From Cristatella mucedo (taxonomy: Eukaryota; Bryozoa; Phylactolaemata; Cristatellidae): a stretch of DNA of 64,000 nt. The stretch covers positions 1 to 64,000 of the forward strand of contig WPIO01000330.1 of the NCBI GenBank assembly GCA_009760855.2. The letters run 5' to 3'. This document shows, piece after piece, positions 45,005 through 55,210 of this stretch (positions within the stretch are counted from its first letter, which is position 1; each line of letters begins with the position of its first letter). The notes under the pieces were generated by a model that was given only the letters and a program-made list of their open reading frames with translations, was not told the DNA's origin and did not search any database. The translations under genes and the position numbers were made by a program.

Positions 45005-45145
45005 CTTAAGCACCTCGATATCAGCTGGAACAAGAAGCTAACCACTTTACCTTCTTCGATATGCCAGCTTCAAGCTCTGACACAGCTGGAGGCTCAGTCT
45101 TGTGGCCTAACTAAACTGCCAGACTCCTGGAAAGGCATGAAGTCG
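45005..45145 (+). CDS. LRR exon of unit 5 (47 codons, phase 0-0)
   Basis: Acceptor TTTCTGTTTCTAG ends at 45004 and the donor is TCG|GTAAGC at 45146. The open 141 nt encode LKHLDISWNKKLTTLPSSI and then TQLEAQSCGLTKLPDSWKG. It differs from the unit 2 exon by only a few residues. Confidence 0.73.
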
Positions 45146-45214
45146 GTAAGCTCAGAAGTAGAGTTGCAACGCCTACATTTAAAAAAAATGTGTAGCCTAG
45201 GCAACGTCTAACTA

Positions 45215-46990
45215 CCATAAAAAAGAATTGTTAAAGCACTGGTGCACTTTTTTAAAATGCCTATGTCTACGATCAACCGACTCCTTAACTCCTCCCAGAT
45301 TAGCTATATCCCTAGCAATTATCGTGAAGATCAAGCAGATTGCTTCTGTAGCATCTTTGTCGACAAGATAGACAAGAGCAGGGATTCCATCCCTAGGGTT
45401 GCAGCATAACATGCCTAGTGGAATTATGTCCTACAACTGCATGGAGCTCCTTAACATCTACGTTCAAGGAAGCAATGAGTGGCAATATTCTAAAGTGGAT
45501 ATCCTTATCAAAGAAGAGAAATAGTCCAGTAGACCCTATCCTTGCTCTCCTGCTTCCGATATGCTATTATCCATCTTCTGGTTCCATGTATTTTTAAAGC
45601 AATAAAGATTTCATTAGCCTCTCTTCAAATCCCACTACCTCTCAGAAAGGCTATAACCTGGCCACTACTCAAGAAAGCAACGATTGACTGAGAGAAGTTG
45701 GGCAACTTCTCAGTCTCTCTTCCATAGCTAATATAAAAGAAGCTGGAATGATTCGTTGCAGACCAGCTGAACTCTTATAGTGGAATTAGAAACGTCGGTA
45801 GTAAGATTCAATATGGTTTTAGAACTAATTAGTCCACGGAGTCAACATAACTTCTTGTGTATTATGACGTTCTTAGTAATGCAGGCTTAAGCTTGTTCGG
45901 CTGCATTTTTATGCTTGTTTTGATACTATCGATATGCCAGTGCTCGTGTGTGGTGCGTCTTGCCGGTTTATCACTGGCACTGCACTGCAATAGTCCAGTT
46001 ATTATCTCAGTAGCCCACTCCAGAGAATAACCGTTGACAGACAATGATCAACATGGGACCCTATTTCAAGTTGAGGTACCTACGGGCTTTGTCCTCAGTT
46101 GTGTTCGTGTAACAGTTTTAGACTGACCGCTTGCCGATTTGATAGCCAGGCACAGTCTAGGCATTCACCACGTAGAGAACACTCACTGGCCCCAATCCTT
46201 TTATGCCTGCTAGTCCTTCAGCATGTAAAATATTCTCACATTTCATGCTGCATGTATATATGACAACACACATAAATGTAAGCAAATCTTTATGAATTAG
46301 ATGATTAAAGCAACGTACTCGTTATGGAAAAAACTGTGGAATGTCCAAATGGGTACGGTTATATGGTACAATTGGCTCTGGTCTTTTATATGTATTTTTG
46401 AATCTAAGGCTTCCCATTTCCAATGGACCGTTTATTGAACGACCTCATGAGCTCCACCGTCAAGCCTGCATACCTTCAGCTAAATAATATCGTTAAATTC
46501 CGGCTTCTTTAGTCTGGGATACTACATTTATATTGGGAATATGTGTGCAGCTTCCTGTCTCGACCTCCGAAATTCACTGTTCGTTTGCCAGCATTTGCAA
46601 CACGGTTTCTTTTCTTTAGTCCCAGCCTACCTATCAGATTTGCTTCCCCGAGAGGCTAAGCATGCTACTACCCACCCTTCTAAATGAATGGTGGTTTAGT
46701 GACTTCCAAAGGATGTTTAAGCCTATAAGCTTCGGCCTATTTATCCCACCATCTATTAGTGTGGTCCATGTGATTTTCCTTTGTGTGCTTAACTGTGAGG
46801 ACACCTGTTATTGCTGCCATTAGCCACAGTATCATGGTGACCATGTATGTGTCACCTCTAAGTAAATTGTGCTTGCAGTCATGGAGATTCTAGTAACAGT
46901 TCCGTCAAGCTTCCTTTTCAGGGAATGTAAATTACCTGGAAAGTTGTCCTTGGATGCTGAATTAATGTATTATTATAGCTCATATTTGAA
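45215..46990 (+). pseudogene. Decayed LINE-A relic in unit 5
   Basis: Plus-strand LINE-A remnant nearly identical to that of unit 2 over its first 1.4 kb, with a rearranged 3' part near 46690-46760. No usable ORF. Confidence 0.8.
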
Positions 46991-46996
46991 ACTTAT

Positions 46997-47384
46997 GAAT
47001 GCTGTAGCCTGTTTTGCTGTGTGCACTCAGATGCTGCATCGGTGTAGTTGAAATCATGTTTAGTTTACATCGCAAATAATATTTTGGTACAGCTACAAAT
47101 GATCGCACATCGTTTGAACCTAAAATGATGGTTAAAGCAGCTTCAAAATTAGCTGGTGGTCATTAGCTGCAGAACTGTTTAGAACAATTCCAAACGACAC
47201 TTCATCTGTAATGATACTCAGTATTTCGCTTTATCTAAAACTTAACTCTTTAAATAGCATTAGTTATTTAAAGCCGGTAACTTTAATCATATTTTCTATT
47301 GAAAGGTTTGTCGACTCAGAGTACCTCAGTCGACAAGCTAATTACTTGTCAGTCTTTTGATCGATGCTTCCGAAGATACATATC
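46997..47384 (+). repeat. LRR-exon array, partial unit 6
   Basis: Only the first 390 bases of a unit: GAATGCTGTAGCC, then CTGCAGAACTGTTTAGAACA (47169), then AAGCCGGTAACTTTAATCAT. It breaks off at about 47384, where a LINE-A fragment begins. Its first 100 bases resemble the start of unit 4 more than that of unit 5. Confidence 0.75.
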
Positions 47385-47566
47385 TACTCTCCCAACAGGC
47401 TGAGCATAATATCACTCGCTTTTCAGGACCGAAGTGTTTACCCATACCTCGCACGAACCTCAATCCTTATAGAGACCGTGCCTTCAGTTTATTGGCTCTC
47501 AAAGTCTAAAAAGAGATTTAGTTTTCTGAGGGTGCTACATCAAAGTTATTATTATGATCACTGTAG
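47385..47566 (+). mobile_element. LINE-A with internal deletion
   Basis: Matches the LINE-A C-terminal codons (CTCCCAACAGGCTGAGCAT...GAGACCGTGCCTTCAGTTTA), then jumps after CTCTCAAAGTCTA to the terminal stem-loop region AAAAGAGATTTAGTTTTCTG and the tail ATTATTATGATC. About 0.35 kb of ORF end and 3' UTR is missing. From 47567 to 47769 I recognise nothing. Confidence 0.72.
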
Positions 47567-47769
47567 GCTTGTTACCAGCAAGTAATGAGAGGATGTAAAT
47601 GTACAGCGTTTTAATTGAGTGGTTCGATCGTGTGGTTGACAACCTGTGGTCTCTCCGAATTCGGAAATTTCGGCTTTTCTTGAATCAGCATTTAAAGACA
47701 TGACATGCACAATAAGCTGTTTGATGCTAGCTAAGTAGCAGATATTCTGCAGCTCTTCTGAATATCTAT

Positions 47770-48200
47770 TCTTCTAGACCCACGCATGACGTTTAAACTA
47801 ACTGCCTACCTATACCTGGTACAAAACCTCAAATCCTTTGGACCGAGTCTTTACTTCGTATGGTCCCAATGCCTAGAACTCACACCCGACTTCCGTCACG
47901 ACATCCCTTGACTTGTCCAGATTTAAAAAGAAATAAAAAAATTATCTATTAAAGATAGCATTTAGTGGGTCCATGTGATTCGTATTTTATATGCTTATGT
48001 GTGCTGACACTGTTGCGTGCTGCCATTAACCACACTTGCATGCTGACCCTGTGCATGTCACCCCTAACCATGCTTTCATGTTGGTTATTGAGCATGCTAT
48101 CACTAACCATTAAATCATGCTTCCTTTGCAGCAAATGTAAAGCACCTAGAAAGAGATTGAGTTCTCTGAGAGTGTTATCTAGTGTCATTAAAATTATGAT
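47770..48200 (+). mobile_element. LINE-A, 5'-truncated 3' end
   Basis: Plus-strand LINE-A: last ORF codons (ACCTCAAATCCTTTGGACCG), 3' UTR (GCATGCTGACCCTGTGCATG) and terminal region AGCACCTAGAAAGAGATTGA, ending with a short ATTA-type tail near 48195. From 48201 to 48608 no feature is recognised. Confidence 0.8.
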
Positions 48201-48608
48201 TATTCTGCTGGTTGCTTGAAGTAAAGGCTGGTTAAGCAATTTTGTAACTGGAGTATACACATTCATTCACTGAGTACATTCGTGTTCGTTTGGCATATGG
48301 ACTTTTGGAGTCTGTTATGAAAATTTGGGCTTAGACTTGAAACTACGGTTTTTGAACGGCCAACGAAGATGTTTCTTCCTATGATATACCCAATTCACAA
48401 ACTGTGGAAGCAGCAAACACTAACTAGAATGCAGTTTCACCAAAAATAGGTAAACGATAATATGCACGACAGGGCTTAATCGGGAGGTCTCGAACAATCA
48501 GGAAGCCCGACCCAAGCTTGATGCCGAAGCACTTGACAGCAGTGAGCCATTATAGGGTGGAAACAAGATAAGCGATCTTAGCTGTAATCACTCAGCAATC
48601 CCCAGGCA

Positions 48609-51020
48609 TTGCGTTTCTTCTGCACAGTTATTAAACGACCAGCAGACAAGCTTTTAATAGCTCTCAGCCACATCGATGCTGTCCATGCGAGAATATCTGC
48701 TTCACCTCTGCTGCTCAGTCCTCCCTCCGACCTGTCATCATTGGTAGATAGCTACAGCACGACAATAGCTGGCATGCTCGACGAGTTTGCACCTCTGACA
48801 AGCCACACTGTGCGCCCCCGCCCAGACGGCATGTGGTTTACCGCAGACATTAAACTAGCCAGGTCTACTAAACGAAAGCTTGAAAAAGCATACAAAAGAT
48901 CCGGACTAACTGTCCATCGACAGGCATATGAAGACTACTGTAGGTCGTACCAATCGATCCTAGGTAAGGCCAAGTCTAGCTTCTATAGAAACATTGTTGA
49001 AGCACACATGCACGATCCAAAAATGCTGATGTCGACAATAAACCATCTCCTCAACCGTTCCCAGATTAGCTCCTTACCTGATGATCCTTGTGATTATCTA
49101 GCCAATCGCTTCTCTCGATTCTTTGTGCAGAAGATAGACAAGATAAGGGAATCCATCCCTGCGATGACAACCTCCCCACTAGAATGCTGTTTCTCGGTTC
49201 CTGGCTGCTCCTCAATGTCTGCATTTAAGCAGGTCACTAGTGATCTGGTGTTAAAGTTCATATCTCAATCAAAGAAGGCAACAAGTCCTCTGGACCCTAT
49301 TCCCACTGTACTGCTCCCACGTTACATTTATCTGCTGCTGCCATGCATAACTAACATCATTAATATGTCATTAGCCTCAGGTAATGTCCCAGCATCTTTC
49401 AAAAAAGCTGTAGTCAGGCCGCTTCTCAAGAAAGCGGCACTAGACCAAGAGAACTTAAGCAACTACCGCCCAGTCTCCCTTCTACCATTCCTATCAAAGA
49501 CACTGGAACGGGTCGTGGCAGACCAGCTGAACTGATATATCGAAACCTCACACCTTGCTAGTAAGTTCCAGTCTGGCTTTAGAGCTAATCACTCCACAGA
49601 GTCAGCATTGCTTAGGGTATACAACGACCTACATAGGAATGCAGACATGGGTAGAGTGTCTCTGCTTGTTTTGCTCGATCTTTCGGCAGCTTTTGATACC
49701 ATCGATCACAAAGGTCTTCTAGAGCGCCTCTCATCTCGCCTGGGCATCACTGGCACTGCTCTGCAGTGCTTCAGGTCCTATCTCAGTGGGAGACTCCAGA
49801 GTATTGACGTAAATGGACAACGATCATCTGAAGTACCTCTGAAATATGGAGTACCTCAGCGATCCGTGATACTTCCGGTTCTTTTCACGGTTTATACTCT
49901 CCCTCTTGCTGATGTGATTGCCAAGCACAATCTAGGCTTTCACTTCTATGCGGATGACACTCACTTGAACATTTGCTTTGATCCCTCCCCGCCTTCGAGC
50001 ACCTCAAATTCTCTCAACTCACTTGCTGCATGCCTTGATGATATCCGCACACGGATGGCAGCAAATTTTCTAAAACTAAACGATGATAAAACTTACTTAC
50101 TTGTTATGGGCTAACCCATTGTGATTCAGAGATTGGAAAGGCTGGCACTCAAAATTGGGTCTGCCAGCATATCTCCTGTTGCATCAGCTCAAAATCTTTT
50201 TGTCATATTCGAAAGCGACCTCTCGTTAGACGACCTTATCAGCTCCACAGTCAAATCTGCCTATGTTAAGCTCCATAACATTGCTAAAATTCGGGCTTGT
50301 TTAGATAAGGATACCTCGACAAGTTGGTCAACGCATTTATGACATCCCGTCTCGACTTCTGGAAGTCACTGCCTACTGGCCTACCAGCATGTGCGATCAG
50401 GCGATTGCAGCTGGTGCAAAACTCTGCAGCTAGGCTTGTCTGTCGTGAGCATCGCAGTTACCACATTACTCCACTTCTCGCCGACCAGCACTGGCTACAA
50501 GTCAAGCAACGGATTGACTTCAAGGTTTTGTCGCTCACTTTTAGGTCCCTCATTCTACGGCTCCAACCTATCTCTCAGACACAATGCCCCATCAGGCCAA
50601 GCATCGTACCACCCGCTTTTTGGAATCCAACAGTCTACAAATACCTCGTACAAACTTTAAATCCTTTGGAGACCGTGCTTTTAGTTCGTATGCTCCTAAA
50701 GCCTGGAACTCCCTCCCGACCTGTGTCAGAACATCCCCTAACATGACCACATTTAAAAAGAACTTAAAAACACACCTATTTAGGACAGCATATAGTGGGT
50801 CCCTGTGATTCGTCCTTGATGTGCTTATGCTTGCTGACACTGTGCATGCTGCCACTAACCACATTAGCATGCTGACTCTGTGCATGTCACCCCTGACTAT
50901 ATTATTCATTGTGTTTATTTTTCACGAATTATTTTTCTTATCATTCAATTGCATTTCCTTTGCAGCAAATGTAAAGCACCTAGAAAGAGATTAAGTTCTC
51001 TGATGGGGCTTTATCCAGTG

Positions 51021-51053
<33 letters not shown>

Positions 51054-51066
51054 TATTATTATTATA
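48609..51066 (+). mobile_element. LINE-A, long plus-strand copy (linker, RT and 3' end)
   Basis: Starts in the endonuclease-RT linker (AGMLDEFAPLTSHTVRP, DGMWFTADIKLARS) and runs through [79 protein letters not shown] and FYADDTHLNICFDPS. The frame is broken by two in-frame stops (codon at about 49534; codon at 50112, just after LLVMG) and frameshifts near 50320 and 50590. It ends with the stem-loop (one mismatch in the 8-bp stem) and a long (AAT)n tail at 51023-51050. The YADD box is present, but GVPQG reads GVPQR. No endonuclease. Confidence 0.93.
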
Positions 51067-51067
51067 T

Positions 51068-52254
51068 AGTGACTCCAACTCGGCAATCGTTAGACTCATA
51101 CTTAAAAAGCCTAGATTAGATGCAGAGGTCCTTGCGAACCATCGCCAAGTTTCCTATCTTCCTTACTTGTCAAAGATTATGGAAAAAATTAATTGTAAGC
51201 AGCTGGTTTAACGTATTGAAAAGAATGAATTGTCAGAAACATTTCAATCAGAGTTCAAGAGGCAGCACTCAACTGAAACAGCTGTCCTCCGTGTTAACAA
51301 TGACGTTCTACGTGGCAACAATGACAGGAATGTCACTGCCATAGCTCTGCAAAATCTGTCAGCTGCCTTCGACACCATTGATCACTACGTTCTACTTGAA
51401 CGATTGAGAACGATGATTGGTCTGTAAGACGAAGCACTGATGTGGTTAGAATCGTACTCGTCTGATCGTGTTCAATCTATGTAGTTTGGGGGTCAGGTCT
51501 AATCCACGAGACAGGTCACCTGTGGAGTCCCTCAAGTTGCCGTCCTCGGTTCCTTGTTGCTCTCCAGTTATACTCAACCTCCAGGAAAGTAACTAAGGCC
51601 CGTGGAATAGAATATCACTCTTGTGCTGACGATACTCAGCTGTAGTCATCATTCAAACCGTCGGAATCTGCTGCAACAACTGAGAAACCTAATGCTTGCC
51701 TTGCCGACATTCGATCCTGAATGTCGTAAAACTTTATGAAACAAAATGACGACAAAACATAACTGCTGCTCATAGGACACCCTAATAGCTGATGCTGTCG
51801 TGCTAAAAGTTGATGCTGTCTTATACCATCATCACATGCTCGAAATTTAAGTGTCGTCTTTGACATCTGCCTAGATTTTAAAATCTTCATTCAGAAGACT
51901 GCTTCTACAGCTAGTCATCACGTCCGATACCTATCCATGATTAGGAACTGGCTTCCACAGTGGCTTGCAATAAATTCAACTAGCTCCTTATTTCTGTCTC
52001 GGATTGACTATTGTAATTCCATTTTGGCTGGACTACCAAAGAAAGCAACTTGGCTGCTGCAGCTGACAATGAATATGGCTGCAAGGCTAGTCTTCTAGTC
52101 CCAGAGGTTTTAGCATGCGTCTCCCTTGCTAAAAGAGCTAGGATGGATGCTGGTTGAGCAACGGATACAGAGGAAAGTTCTAGCTCTGACCCAGTTGGTC
52201 TGCCACCTCAGGGCTCCTTCGTACCAAGCTGAGCTGCTGCACCAGTTTCAGCCT
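51068..52254 (+). mobile_element. LINE-B, 5'- and 3'-truncated
   Basis: Begins right after the LINE-A tail with CGGCAATCGTTAGACTCATA, in the RT fingers region, and continues through [33 protein letters not shown], a stopped palm region and the LDYCNS-like segment to CAGCACCAGTTTCAGCCTCC. It is cut there, without UTR or tail, where a minus-strand LINE-A begins. Many stops. Confidence 0.85.
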
Positions 52255-53582
52255 CCAGTGTCAGCACACGTAAGCATATAAAAGACGAATCACAGGAACC
52301 CACTAAACGCTGTCATAAACAGATGCATTTTTAATTTAGGTTTAAATGTGGACAAGTCAGGGGATGTCGTGACGAAAGTCACGAGTGAGTTCCATGCTTT
52401 GGAACCATACGAACTAATTGCATGGTCTCCAAAGGATTTGAGATTTGTACGAGGAGTTAATAGTTCGATTCCGAAAAACAGGTGGTACGATGCTTAGGGT
52501 GGTATAAGGGTTGATCTGATATATAGATTCGAGCCTAAGGATGAAGGTACCTAAAATTGTGTGACCAAACCTTGAAGTCGTACGTTGCTTGACTGGGAGC
52601 CAGTGCCTGTCGGCCAGAGGTAGTTTGATGCAGCAACTGCCATGCTGACGACAGACAAGCCTAGCTGTGGAGTTTTGCACCAGCTGTCAGCGCCTGATTG
52701 CACCGGCGTGTAGGGCCTACAAGAAGTGAGTGACAGAAGTTAAGACGGGATGTCGCAAAAGCATTGACAAATTTTGATGTGGTATTTCTGTCTATATAAG
52801 CACGAATTTTAGCAATGTTATGTTGCCAAAAGGAGGCAGATTTGAATGTGGAGCTGATGTGGCCGTCCAACAAAAGGTCACTTCGGAACACGACCACTAG
52901 ATTTCGTGGAGATTCAACCGGAGATATTGTGGCAGAGCCGATTGTGATCGTCAGCCATTCCAATTTCCGAATCATGATTGGTTCGTCCATAACAAGTAAG
53001 TTGGTTTTATCATAATTCTGTAAGGGAAAATCTTCTGCCATCCACGTGCGGATATTGTCAATACATTCAGCAAGGGAGTTGAAAGAATTTCACGTGCTGG
53101 AGAGTTTTGAGGGATCTCAGCAAAGGTACCAGTTATCGTCTTCCCCATTAAAGTGAAAGCCAAGTTTGGGCTTGGCAATCACGATGTCAAGAGGGAGAGT
53201 ATAGGCCGTGAAAAGAACGTCATCAAGCATGGAGCCCTTAGATACCCCATATTTGAGGGTTATTCGGATGGCTTTGTCCATTCACATTAACACTCTGAAG
53301 TCTCCCACTGAGATAAGACCTGAACCATGCCAGTGACGCCCAGGGGATATAAGAGTAACTCAAGAATGACTTGGGGATCCACACATCAAAAGGTGCCGGA
53401 AATCAAGCAAAACAAGCATGGATACCCTATGTCTGCATTCCTAAGTAGGTCGTTCACTCGAAGCAGTGCTGACTCTGTGGAGTGACTTTCTCGTAAACCA
53501 GACTGGAACTTACTAGCAAGGTTTGAAGTTTCAATATATGATGTCAGCATGTCTGCAATTACTCGTTCCAGTGTCTTTGATA
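52255..53582 (-). mobile_element. LINE-A, diverged copy, left part (interrupted by LINE-B)
   Basis: Reverse-strand LINE-A starting within the 3' UTR (TCAGCACACGTAAGCAT) and running up through frames 52414-52680, 52661-53041 (SPRNLVVVFRSDLLLDGH) and 52972-53178 into RT. It stops at TCGTTCCAGTGTCTTTGATAG (53562-53582), where LINE-B interrupts it. More decayed than the copies at 7528 and 13615. Confidence 0.88.
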
Positions 53583-53857
53583 GTACAACTACTCTCCTAC
53601 TGCCGACTATGGCTCATCCTTTTCAGCGGTCCTGAGCTGCTACTTCCATGCTACTCACTACATCAAATGCTCTCCTGACTCTGCTGTGCTTCCCACTTTC
53701 TCTTTGTTGCGTGAGATGAAGTCTGTTGGCTACCGAATGTGTACCAAAAGCCGCTTAAGCTATGAGCGAAATGGGCTATACAAAACTCTCCTGCGCAACA
53801 CCCACATGGTCATTATGATTCTGTGGAGTTGCAGATGGAGATGCATTACATTACATG
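53583..53857 (+). mobile_element. LINE-B 3' end nested inside LINE-A
   Basis: Plus-strand LINE-B 3' end (CTGCCGACTATGGC...CACATGGTCATTATGATTC) ending in the ACATT tail GCATTACATTACATGG. The LINE-A sequence on both sides is contiguous in the copy at 21715-21750 (GTCTTTGATAGGAATG then TTAGAAGGGAGACTGGGCC), proving insertion into LINE-A. Confidence 0.88.
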
Positions 53858-54390
53858 GTAGAAGGGAGACTGTGGTGAGAAGTTCTCTAGTGCTGCTTTC
53901 TTGAGTGGCCTGACCACAGCCTTTTTGAAAAGTGGTGGGGCATGACCTGAGGCTAATGACATTTATTATGTAAGTTTAGCACGACCAGGAGCAGATCAAT
54001 GCATCGTTGAAGCAGGACAATTGGAACAGGCAACAAAGGACCAGTTGTCATCTTTGATTGGGATATGAACTTCAGGACGATGACAATAGTGACCTGCTTT
54101 AATGTAGACATTGAGTAGCTGCAACGGATTGAGGGATAGCATTCCAGTGAGATGCTGCCATCGTATGGATGGAATTTCTGATCTCTCTGGTCTCTCTTCT
54201 TGACAAAGAAGCTAGAGATGTGATCTGCCAGGTAAGGAGCTAACCTTGTAGAATGAAAGAGATGGTTGACAGTTGATATAAGCATTCCTGGATTGTTTAT
54301 ATGTGATTCAACAATTTTTTTTATAGAAACTAGACCTTGCTTTTGCTCGAATCGATAGGTACTCTACAGTAGTCCTTGTATGACTGTCTT
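53858..54390 (-). mobile_element. LINE-A, diverged copy, right part
   Basis: Continues the LINE-A of 52255-53582: GAAGGGAGACTG, CTTTCTTGAGTGGCCTGACC, GGGGCATGACCTGAGGCTAA, then the linker to about 54390 (TGATTCAACAATTTTTTTTA). The minus-strand frame 53953-54285 includes LKFISQSKMTTGPLLPVP. From 54391 to 54725 no clear homology is seen; the segment 54560-54720 is GC-richer and unlike the LINEs. Confidence 0.82.
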
Positions 54391-54725
54391 ATCTCTGGTT
54401 TAGCCTTACTAAAATAAGCAGTGTCTCTATCATTGCATGTAACTTAAAGCTAATAAATTAATGGACCTGCAATCATACCTGATTAAGGTTTTAATAACAT
54501 TATTCTAATGAGTCCCTTTTATTTATTGACCAATTTTATGAATAAACCATCAGCCAATCAGCTGTGTCTCAACTTTACTCCTACGTACCTACAGCTAGCT
54601 CACTATAGACACCGCTATCAAGGGGTCAGCGCCTTGTCGACCTTAGCCTTGACCTTGGGCTACATGCCTACTTTGTTGCCTGCATCGATCTCGACCTTCT
54701 CGTCGGCTCTCGTTCACAAGTTTAG

Positions 54726-54904
54726 AAGATTGGATTTCAGTTCAGCTGGCCTGCCATAACTTGTTCCCATATCTTTGATAGAGGTCATAAATGTAAGATC
54801 AAGTGAAACTCGCTACAATTATTTTCATCTACTGTTGGTTTCTTTATTAGTGGCCTGACCACAGCCTCGTAATAATGTGATGAGACATTATCTGAGGTCG
54901 ATGT
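54726..54904 (-). mobile_element. LINE-A fragment, highly diverged
   Basis: GTTTAGAAGATTGGATTTCAG...GTCAGC-like text, CCATATCTTTGATAGAGGT and TTAGTGGCCTGACCACAGCC parallel the LINE-A interval at 53519-53930. LINE-B follows immediately at 54905. Confidence 0.6.
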
Positions 54905-55210
54905 AATGGTAAAGTAATGCATCTCCTTCTGTAATTACATGAACTCACAAAGACTACATGGGAGTTCTGCAGTAAATTGTTCTATAGCTCACTCAAAGAC
55001 TAAGCAGCTGTCCGAAAATGTGGTAGCCAACTGACTTCGTCTCATACAACAGATAGAAAGTGAGAATCCTAGCTGAGTCAGAAGAAAGTTGAGGTTGTGA
55101 GTAGCATTACAGTTTTAGCTCAAGACAACTTGAAAGGATATGCCATAGTCGACAGTAGGTGAGTAGATGTCGTGCTTAAGAATTTTGGAGCTGAGCTCCA
55201 CTGTCTAGGA
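54905..55210 (-). mobile_element. LINE-B, left part (interrupted by hAT)
   Basis: Reverse-strand LINE-B, diverged: GTAATGCATCTCCTTCTGTA tail-side end, 3' UTR and last ORF codons up to CTCCACTGTCTAGGA. It continues at 57931 with CCTGCAGACC; in intact copies these meet as CTAGGACCTGCAGAGC (compare 12896-12911). Confidence 0.82.
55203..55210. repeat. hAT target-site duplication, left
   Basis: GTCTAGGA, paired with GTATAGGA at 57923-57930 (7 of 8 identical). Eight-base duplications are the rule for hAT elements. Confidence 0.85.

Larger units (their letters stand above)
42703..46996 (+). repeat. LRR-exon array, unit 5 (4294 bp)
   Basis: Complete unit: unique start with CTGCAGAACTGTTTAGAACA (42877), LINE-B relic 43430-44240, spacer, LRR exon 45005-45145, LINE-A relic 45215-46990. 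From the exon onward it is nearly identical to unit 2. A small deletion scrambles the LINE-A 3' part near 46690. Confidence 0.85.

Noticed and set aside
24865-47384. CRISPR-like or satellite array
   Set aside because: The repeats are about 4.3 kb long with internal structure and no short direct repeats with spacers; a segmental tandem duplication explains them.
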